Assembly: GCF_025370935.1 (NCBI RefSeq)
Contig: NC_133494.1
Span: 5,987,840 to 6,051,839 of the forward strand
From: Choristoneura fumiferana
Lineage: Eukaryota > Arthropoda > Insecta > Lepidoptera > Tortricidae
Reading direction: 5' to 3'
Length of the DNA stretch: 64,000 bases
Every line of letters begins with the position of its first letter. The first letter of the stretch is position 1. Of this stretch, positions 57,406 through 64,000 are shown piece by piece. Under the pieces are notes generated by a model. The model ran no database searches and was not told where the DNA came from. It saw only the letters and a program-made list of their open reading frames with translations. The position numbers were made by a program, and so were the translations under genes.

Positions 57406-58449
57406 AAAAACAGTACTAGTATGTAAACTCTTTATTGTATAAAATAGAGAAACAAACACAATTTACAAACGTTGACATAGATACATACAAAGGCATAAAA
57501 TAGCATTAATAAATAAGGCATAGTAAAGGGATAGTATATGCATGTGTAGTAATAGGTTGTTTATTTGTCTGTTATCATTTTTATGTAATGACTCCGAAAT
57601 CAATTTTGAAGCGGGTTTTTCTTTATTTTCGTATGTTGGTATGCTTTCAGAGCAAATGCTCAGCTAAATGATGTACACATAGGACACCAGGGGGCATTGC
57701 ACTTGCGCTATTAATAATAATCTGCTTCTATATATTTTTCTAAACTATTGAAACAATATCGCATTATTATTCCTGCGGTCCTGCGGCATACGCCGTAGTT
57801 ACATACGTTAAAACATGACGCGCAAGTAGCGTCACTTCATCCACGATGCGTCACTGTATTTAATAATGGTGTGCTATCCTTTAGTCTATCGGTTGATCAC
57901 TTCCAAAGTAAAAAACTATAGGTTTAATTACATCACTACTTGGTACACCGTACCCCAAAGGTGCAGATACAGTAAAAATTCATAACAATAACCAAAATGA
58001 GGTGAATTGATAGAGAAAATTTAATTAATGATAGCTCTGCTAGCGAAGCCTGATAAGCCAGGAATCTGTCGCCGGCAGCCGCGGTCCAATATAGCGGAAA
58101 ATGCGGAGTGACGCTGTCAATACATTACAATAGGCTTATTGGAATTATTATTAACATTAATGGCAAAAGAAGCATAAATCCCATTTTGTTATTCGATCAT
58201 TGTACACTGTGCCTTATAATTCATCGGGAATATTTCAGCAGAATATTATTATATGTCTATTCACCAAAATAGCACGAAGAATATGCATGTTAAATTGGCA
58301 AGACGGGGCACATCGCTCGAAGGACAAATAACCGTTTTTAGTGTCGAACAGAACTTGAAGACACAGGCTGACACAGCGTTAGCAGGCCTCCCGCTCACAC
58401 TTTTATAAAAAGGGTATGATTTTATCGATCACCTTTTAACAACAAGTTT
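57406..58449. other. Non-coding stretch with one repeat fragment
   Basis: Positions 57418-57545 (AAACTCTTTATTGTATAAAA, AACAAACACAATTTACAAAC) look like an antisense retroelement 3' UTR. Otherwise no gene. Confidence 0.4.
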
Positions 58450-58510
58450 TTAAGTACAAGCTTTGCTTAGTTTGGGACTAGGTCAATTTTTGACCCATGA
58501 TATTTATTAG
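58450..58510 (+). mobile_element. Solo SINE tail
   Basis: ACAAGCTTTGCTTAGTTTGG then ACTAGGTCAATTT and CCCATGATATTTATT: the tail of the second SINE family without head. Confidence 0.65.
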
Positions 58511-58519
58511 ATATTTTAT

Positions 58520-59270
58520 TTTAAATGCATTTTTGTTCACCTAAATAATAAATAATATTTGTTCCTAAAATAGTAGATCTGTCACCTAAATTGAATCACC
58601 AAATAATATTAAAACGATTACCTAAATATTAATTATAAATTACTTGGAAATAATATCGATCATCAAATAATTGTATTGGGTTTCAAAGTGTCATTAAAAT
58701 TTAATCACCAAACAATATTTTGTTTACCTAAAAAATATTTTTGAATCACTGAAAAATAATATTAATTATCAAATTACGTGGCAGCCATGCGGTTGTCCCT
58801 TTCTTTGGCCTTACGTTTCGTATTAGTATGATGGTGATGATGATGGATGGTAATTTGAATAAATTTATAATAATAATTTAATAAGTAAGTAGGGTAAACG
58901 TACCAGTGCTCGATACCCTGCTGTCATTTCTATTGCTAATGACATAAGGTAAAAGATGCCAACTATTGGGACAGCGACAAGCACTCGTGCGTTTACCTTA
59001 TTAGCAAAAAATGGTCGGTTCTGGCACTTCGCCGGCCGCTACCGCTTCGCTCGCTCGGGTCGCGCGCCGAGGGTCGCAGTTCTACCTAACCACTGATGTA
59101 TTAAACTGTTTAATACAGTGTACCTAACACTCCTCCTTGCTTCGAGCGTCGTCGTACCTACCTAATCAGACCTGTAGTAGAATAGGTAAAAGCATTTAAT
59201 TAGGTACAGATCTATTTATTAGGTGACAGATCTATTATTTTGGTGATTGAATTTTGATGATCAAACTATA
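58520..59270. repeat. Foldback of degenerate ATCACCAAATAATATT units
   Basis: Units with TCACC(A/T)AA and AATAATATT recur at irregular 18-40-bp spacing over 58520-58780. Their complement (TTAGGTGACAGATCTA, TTTTGGTGATTGAA) returns at 59217-59260. The centre includes a CpG-rich block CGCTTCGCTCGCTCGGGTCG. No coding frame. Confidence 0.5.
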
Positions 59271-60291
59271 ATTTAAGATACAGGTTTACATTATTCTGAT
59301 GACTCATACTAAGAGACAGTTTTCGATGGGTCCTACCTACAAGGGCTTACTTTACAGGACGGGCTTTCAAAGTCAAAAACTGTCGTAACTCAGAGATGGT
59401 GTATCCTAGACCTCTAAAATTTGGCACACTAACTAATAGTAGGTACTTTGTCCTTCAACCACAAATAATAAATTTTAATAAAACATTTTTTCATTAAAAG
59501 TTATTGTACATACGCTCATATACGTGAATTTCCGGGGAATAAACTTTTGTTCAAAAAGACAGTAAAAAGATTATGTGGTACTTTGGCTCATATACGTGTT
59601 GAACTTTAAAATCTTTGGTAAAAAATACGTTACCCAAGATACTTGGAAAAAAGAAAAAAAAGTAATACAATCACATTACGATGAAGCATCGGGGTAGCGG
59701 CGTTCCGCTTGACGTACAAGTACCTAAATTGCAGTTATGCCCACAGATTTAAAAAAAACCGCCCGGGATTTACCGCGTAAAAGTATCAAACGTACGTTTA
59801 GCCCTTTTACGTTAAAATTGCATCTAGTTCGGCCTTTTTACATCAATGATAACTTGAAAAATAATTAAATATCAATGTTTTTTTAATTCACTATCTCAAT
59901 ATATATAGTTTATAGACCTATAACGCACAAAACCCAAAATTGAAAAAAAACACTTTGGCGCTTATACATAAATAATATATTTCTTAGGGACAGATATTAT
60001 AATTAGGGTATTGCCGATTAGTAAGACATCTAAGTAAAATTAGGTGACAGAAAATATAGTTCCCCTTATAAAATAGCTTATAATTACTACAATTTTTCTA
60101 CCTATGTTCGTTTCCGACGCAACGTCCGGGTCTTCTCATAGTTGGTGAGCACCACATCGTTCTACTCATTTCCTAACGTTTCCTGAAATACCAAAATTCT
60201 GGCAATATTGACAGGGTCTTGATCCGTTCTCACGAATATCCACTCAATCCCTTCAGGCGTCTTACTAAGTACTCCCTCTCCTTTTCCCTTG
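59271..60291. other. Stretch without a recognised gene
   Basis: No gene or element recognised. A 47-codon minus frame at about 60163-60305 starts MFFSKGKGEGVLSKTPEGIE and runs on past the hypothetical frame in a different register. It could be its frameshifted continuation. Confidence 0.4.
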
Positions 60292-60852
60292 CTAAAAAAC
60301 ATCGTTTCGCAGAATAGTCAAATAAACAAGCTTTGCACTGGATAGATTATTTTGCTCTTCCACTTCCTCGACACTCAAGTCAGTGTCCTCTTGTACCCGG
60401 CAGCGAGTCTTCTCCACTACCAGTGTGAACCCATTGTGTGTGTTCTCCATTCTCCGCCCTCCGTCTGCAGATAAAATTGCATTGATTTCAGCAATTACTT
60501 CACCCACTCCTCCGAACCCCACACCTAATTGCTTGTCTTGTTTAGCTCCAATTTGCTTTTCAGCGTCAGCAATGTCGCTATCTTTTTCGTTTAATCCTCT
60601 TATCTGTATCTTACAGACTATAAAACCCACATTTGCAAGCCTTATAATCCTTTATAGAGAAAAAGTTCTAAGTATTTTACGACCATCGCCACCGTAAAGG
60701 TCGTTCACCGCTTGCCATTGAGTCACTTCCGTACACGGCTTCGACAATGTAGACGACATCCTGCTCTCCGTCGCTGTAGTCTCCGCCATTAATCTTCTCC
60801 TTGCTGCTGCACTGTTGCTGCTACTGTACACTTTTGCTCGTATCGATTTCAT
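60292..60852 (-). CDS. Unrecognised reading frame with one in-frame stop
   Basis: The frame opens with ATG at 60850-60852 (MKSIRAKVYSSSNSAAARRR) and runs 66 codons to a TAA at 60652-60654. It stays open in the same register for a further 120 codons to 60292. The second part includes LNEKDSDIADAEKQIGAKQD and an acidic SVEEVEEQ. Codon use is GC-richer than the flanks. No domain, signal peptide or membrane segment is seen. It could be a decayed host gene, a transposon gene with a readthrough stop, or a sequencing error at the stop. A TATA-like motif and two octamers lie upstream. Confidence 0.35.
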
Positions 60853-60954
60853 GGTTCTTAAACCAACCTTTCAACTCCTACACACTACTTACAATACGGT
60901 AATAAAAGGTTTGACGTTGAAACATTACTAATACTTTTCGTCGGCTCACCTCTG

Positions 60955-61046
60955 CTTATATATCCTTGACCCCTCTACTCTTACGAATGTTTATCCTGCA
61001 CGTGTTCATTTGCATATCGCTAAACAACCGTTATGTTAATTTGCAT
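60955..61046 (-). promoter_or_regulatory. Promoter-like cluster: TATA box and paired octamers
   Basis: On the minus strand, two ATGCAAAT octamers (61039-61046 and 61008-61015, 31 bp apart) precede TATATAAG (60955-60962), which lies about 100 bp before the ATG at 60852. The order and spacing look like a polymerase II promoter or the U3 region of an LTR. Motif evidence only. Confidence 0.35.
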
Positions 61047-61641
61047 AATTGACAGATTCGGATCCAATCTCCATTATATCATGTTGTTGGTTTGTGTAGG
61101 TATTTTTGTCTCCTTCTAACAATATTTAGTCTCTTTTGACAGAATAAGCAAAGCGCGCTAGGCCGAAACAGACTGGGCTCCAACCTAACCTAACCGAATT
61201 ATAATATTTTTAATAATGAGTAGTAGGTTAAATTATCGTTCAGGATTTTTTGTAACACCATGACTAATTCCAGTTTTTGCCAAAGATGAGCATCCGGTGA
61301 CGCTCTGATGATTCTGTATCCGCTGAAGATGGACCCATTTTGCTTCCATTTTCTTAATATCTTCTCCACTTGTTTAACTTGACATTGTAGCTGTTCTTGA
61401 GCAACGAAAAACTTATCTAGGATGCCTTATGAAGTTATGAAGCAGATTTGATTGTTGCAATGGATAAAGTATTTAGATAAACAGTTTATGGAACTCCTGT
61501 ATAAATAAACATTCAAAGTATTAAAATAGACACGAAGATGAAGTGGATCAAGGTTACTCCAGCATTCGTTTACGCATTCGCGTTCTTAGATCGATAGTGC
61601 GTAAATTCTTATCAATCTTCGTTTTGGAAATACGAAAGTAC
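61047..61641. other. Non-coding stretch
   Basis: No gene seen; CCAACCTAACCTAACC near 61180 is a short TTAGG-like run in antisense. Confidence 0.4.
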
Positions 61642-61825
61642 GTACCTTATCATCATAGTAGCTATAGGACGTCCACTGTAAGTTGACAATAGGCCTCCCC
61701 CATAGACCACCAGTTGCCTCGGTTGGAAGCTGGTTGCATCCACCGTGAACCCGCAACTTTAACCAGGTCATCCGTCCATCTCGTTGGTGGACGTCCTACG
61801 CTGCGCTTGCCGATCCGCAGAGTAC
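61642..61825 (-). pseudogene. LINE C-terminal fragment
   Basis: The minus strand reads LRIGKRSVGRPPTRWTDDLV, KVAGSRWMQPASNRGNWWSM and GEAYCQL, matching 23535-23745. It ends near ACGTCCACTGTAAGTTGACA. Confidence 0.8.
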
Positions 61826-61837
61826 GTACCTCATCAA

Positions 61838-62085
61838 CATCATCCCAGCCTATATACGTCCCACTGCTGGGCACAGGCCTCCTCTCCGAAGTACGTACCC
61901 ACATGTCGCCAATTACGTAATGTAATTTTATTTTACATACAATTCATCTCGGCCTACCTATACGAGTATGTACGTTCTAAAGTAGCAACAGGGCCTCGTG
62001 CGGATTCGAAACTTTCTTTACACACGCCGTTGAATTTCTTTGCAGGTGCACAGGTTTCCTCCCGATGTTTTCCTTCTCTGTAAAT
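61838..62085 (-). mobile_element. Retroelement 3' tail, interrupted
   Basis: ATCCCAGCCTATATACGTCC and CACTGCTGGGCACAGGCCTC at 61841-61890, and GTGCGGATTCGAAACTTTCT to GATGTTTTCCTTCTCTG at 61998-62080, are two halves of the 19148 tail unit. About 100 bp of other sequence separates them. GTACGTACC is repeated around the junctions. Confidence 0.55.
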
Positions 62086-62487
62086 GTCATGATTAATTAA
62101 TTTCGATTTTTTAATCATAGGGGAAAATGAGCAGGCGGGTCCCCTGGTGGAAAAAAATCACAGCTGCCCATGGATAACCATATCATAAGTTGAGTTACGT
62201 ATGCGTTGCCGGCCCTTTGAGAAAGGAATAAGCTCTTTTTTACATCAAAATGAATTGTATAGAAACAGTTTTATTTCAAGCACTTAACTTATAAATTAGA
62301 TAAAATATACGAAAGAATCAAATTCAGTTACGCCAAGGGAAAGAACTTAGGACTAAACAGATAAACCCAATACAACTTGCACCGTTTTTCTTGCAAGTGT
62401 AAACTAGGATTAAACTGTGAGATTTTCCTAACCGCACCGTTAGCATCCTTTGATTGTCATCTGTTGAAAATTTATTTTTCTTTCCAG
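62086..62487. other. Probable 5' intron sequence of the GPCR gene
   Basis: No coding exon. It ends with a pyrimidine-rich TTTATTTTTCTTTCCAG acceptor. A solo MITE end (62366-62410, CAACTTGCACCGTTTTTCTT) related to 9774-10165 lies inside. Confidence 0.5.
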
Positions 62488-62490
62488 ATA

Positions 62491-62693
62491 ATGTTCTCAT
62501 CATCACCGAACGGCACAGTGCCGTCTCTCGAGGCCAACTCGACGGACAATGAATACACGCCGTACGGTGATCGGATCGAAACGTACCTGGTGCCGGTCAT
62601 ATTTGCCATCATCTTCGTAGTAGGGGTGCTGGGCAATGGCACACTGGTGATAGTCTACGTCAGACATAGGGGCATGCGAAATGCGCCTAATAC
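62491..62693 (+). CDS. CCHa-R: Peptide GPCR, first coding exon (CCHamide-receptor-like), continues beyond the window
   Basis: The exon is 62488-62693, bordered by CTTTCCAG and GTGAGT. The ATG lies 3 bp after the acceptor, so a non-coding first exon must lie upstream. It codes 67 residues plus two bases of the next codon. The N-terminal ectodomain (1-31) has N-glycosylation sites at Asn7 (NGT) and Asn16 (NST). TM1 spans about 33-57 (VPVIFAIIFVVGVLGNGTLV) with the class A GN signature at Asn49. The first intracellular loop starts RHRGMRNAPN. The ETYLVP...FVVGVLGNGTL...MRNAPNT pattern is characteristic of insect CCHamide receptors (bombesin-receptor group), which couple CCHamide peptides to G proteins at the plasma membrane. 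Which paralogue it is, and the other exons, cannot be decided here. High CpG content sets it apart from flanking DNA. Confidence 0.75.
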
Positions 62694-62875
62694 GTGAGTA
62701 CACATTCATCATAATTAACATGCAGAATATTTGCTAAGTATGTATCTACATTTTGTATAAATGAAATCTAGTGATACCATTACAATTATCATTTTACTGC
62801 TACTAAATGTAAAATTTAATTGATTTTCTTGACCATGACCAAAAAGTAACAGTCATACCTTGTAACACTGCTTTA

Positions 62876-63341
62876 TTGAGAAAAAGTATAATTGGCATGG
62901 GACCAAAAATATTTAATAGAATACCAGCATCTATTAGAGTTCTAAAAACTAACCAGTTCAAAAAAGCTTTACAATCAATTTTAATCGAGAAATGCTTTTA
63001 TTCTACTACCCTATTTGTGACTTCCTTATTTATTTGTTTTTTTTTTATTGGACATGTACCTAATCATTTGTTAGAATTGTTTATTTAGATGGGAAATGAC
63101 ATACAATGTTTTTAATTTGTTTGTTACTGCTATTAATTTTACAAATTGACTGGATTACAACTTGTGTAACTGCATTTTCTATCTTCTATTGATGCTTCAT
63201 GTTTGACTCGCAACTAAACGAATGTGATTAAACTGCAAAATATTTGTACGCCTAACGGCAAAACATAGAGTTCTATGAAATATTTAAATAAGATCTGTTT
63301 TTGTACCTATGTTTGACAAATAAATTTATCATTATCATTAG
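62876..63341 (+). mobile_element. 5'-truncated non-LTR retrotransposon 3' end in the GPCR intron
   Basis: The frame LRKSIIGMGPKIFNRIPASI, RVLKTNQFKKALQSIL is the C-terminal end of an RT protein. After the 3' UTR the element ends in ACAAATAAATTTATCATTATCATTA, a microsatellite-like LINE tail. It lies inside the intron of the GPCR gene, same strand. Confidence 0.75.
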
Positions 63342-64000
63342 TTAATTAAATACGTACTTAACACATTAATTAGAGCAACATTCAAAACGCTTACTAAACG
63401 ACCCACATATAAAACGAGTGTTTCTTTTTTTCAATTGGGTTTTGTTTGTCTTTTGGCTTCTAACTTTTTAATGTAGCAATTCACCTAAGCGCCGAGGGAA
63501 AAACGCCGCAACCATACATACGTTATTCATATTTGTTTATGTGGCACTTTGTATAATCCTTAACTGTATTATTTATAATTTAGCAGCAAAAAATTTGAAA
63601 TCCATTTCATACGATAAAGAATAGGGCACCATGTATTTCATAAAATTTTTGCGATCATGTTGAATTTACGTATGACAGCGTCGGAATTTACATCGCGGGG
63701 TGTTCAACTGAGGAAACATCCTACAACGGAAATTATACGTGATATACTTTTGGCATTTTAACGTAATTTTGTCTGTGACACGTAAAATGTATATTTAGCA
63801 AACAGGCATTGCTTGAATTAAGCGTCGGAGGTCCCCCCTCGATTAAGATTTATGCTGACTGCATTTGGCTGTTAGGTACAATAATACGCCGTGTCTTAAG
63901 GACGGTAAATAAGGAATTACGAACGAGAGCCTGTTAGAAGCCCGAAGTCGAAAACTTGAGATTTTTAATAGTCGATGTTCGCTATTCCTCAGTAGGTACC
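63342..64000. other. GPCR intron continuation
   Basis: No exon seen. Positions 63891-63960 are the inverse of 2041-2111 (dispersed repeat). Confidence 0.5.

Noticed and set aside
58070..58085. rRNA-like GGCAGCCGCGGT
   Set aside because: An isolated 12-base coincidence without any flanking rRNA similarity.
62377..62490. Upstream extension of the GPCR frame
   Set aside because: It runs through the polypyrimidine tract and acceptor, so it is intronic; the start is the ATG at 62491.
62503..62721. Minus-strand 72-codon frame over the GPCR exon
   Set aside because: Shadow of the receptor exon, which has splice signals and class A GPCR motifs.

Overview
The window is a gene-poor, AT-rich piece of an insect nuclear genome, most likely a moth or butterfly (Lepidoptera). 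The evidence is intron-containing genes with GT-AG borders, short TTAGG runs, and a dense layer of repeats that I associate from memory with lepidopteran genomes (mini-Helitrons ending in CTAG, a GGTTCCG-bounded dispersed repeat, tRNA-headed SINEs, fragments of non-LTR retrotransposons and many small TIR/foldback elements). No bacterial, CRISPR or rRNA feature is present, and I see no intact tRNA gene.

Layout. 1-24.8 kb: mostly non-coding DNA with nested small transposons. One short CpG-rich reading frame at 1799-1912 may be the last exon of an unrecognised gene. 24.8-37.9 kb (copy A) and 43.25-56.6 kb (copy B): a direct duplication of about 13 kb, nearly identical even between genes. Copy A stops at a 100-N assembly gap, and the copies differ by SNPs, small indels, one insertion and one rearrangement. 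This could be a real segmental duplication, but uncollapsed haplotypes are a strong alternative. 38-43 kb, between the copies: a decayed non-LTR retrotransposon enclosed by inverted arms of about 600 bp, then three 140-bp tandem units. 56.6-62.4 kb: more repeats, plus an unrecognised reading frame at 60.3-60.85 kb with a promoter-like upstream. 62.49 kb: the first coding exon of a peptide GPCR, most like the CCHamide receptor family, which continues beyond the window.

The most interesting gene is the two-exon gene in each duplicate, intact in copy B (52427-53856). It encodes a 425-residue single-pass membrane protein with a signal peptide, an ectodomain of only about 28 residues and a long cytoplasmic tail. 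The tail carries tandem 25-26-residue repeats with YDMP tyrosine motifs and further YxxP sites. This layout resembles the Crk/Nck-SH2 docking region of Cas-family adaptors tethered to a membrane. I do not recognise the gene. Copy A carries two single-base deletions in it.

The two supported host genes (the YDxP protein and the GPCR) show no evidence of acting together. Everything else supported here is transposon-derived or unexplained non-coding DNA.
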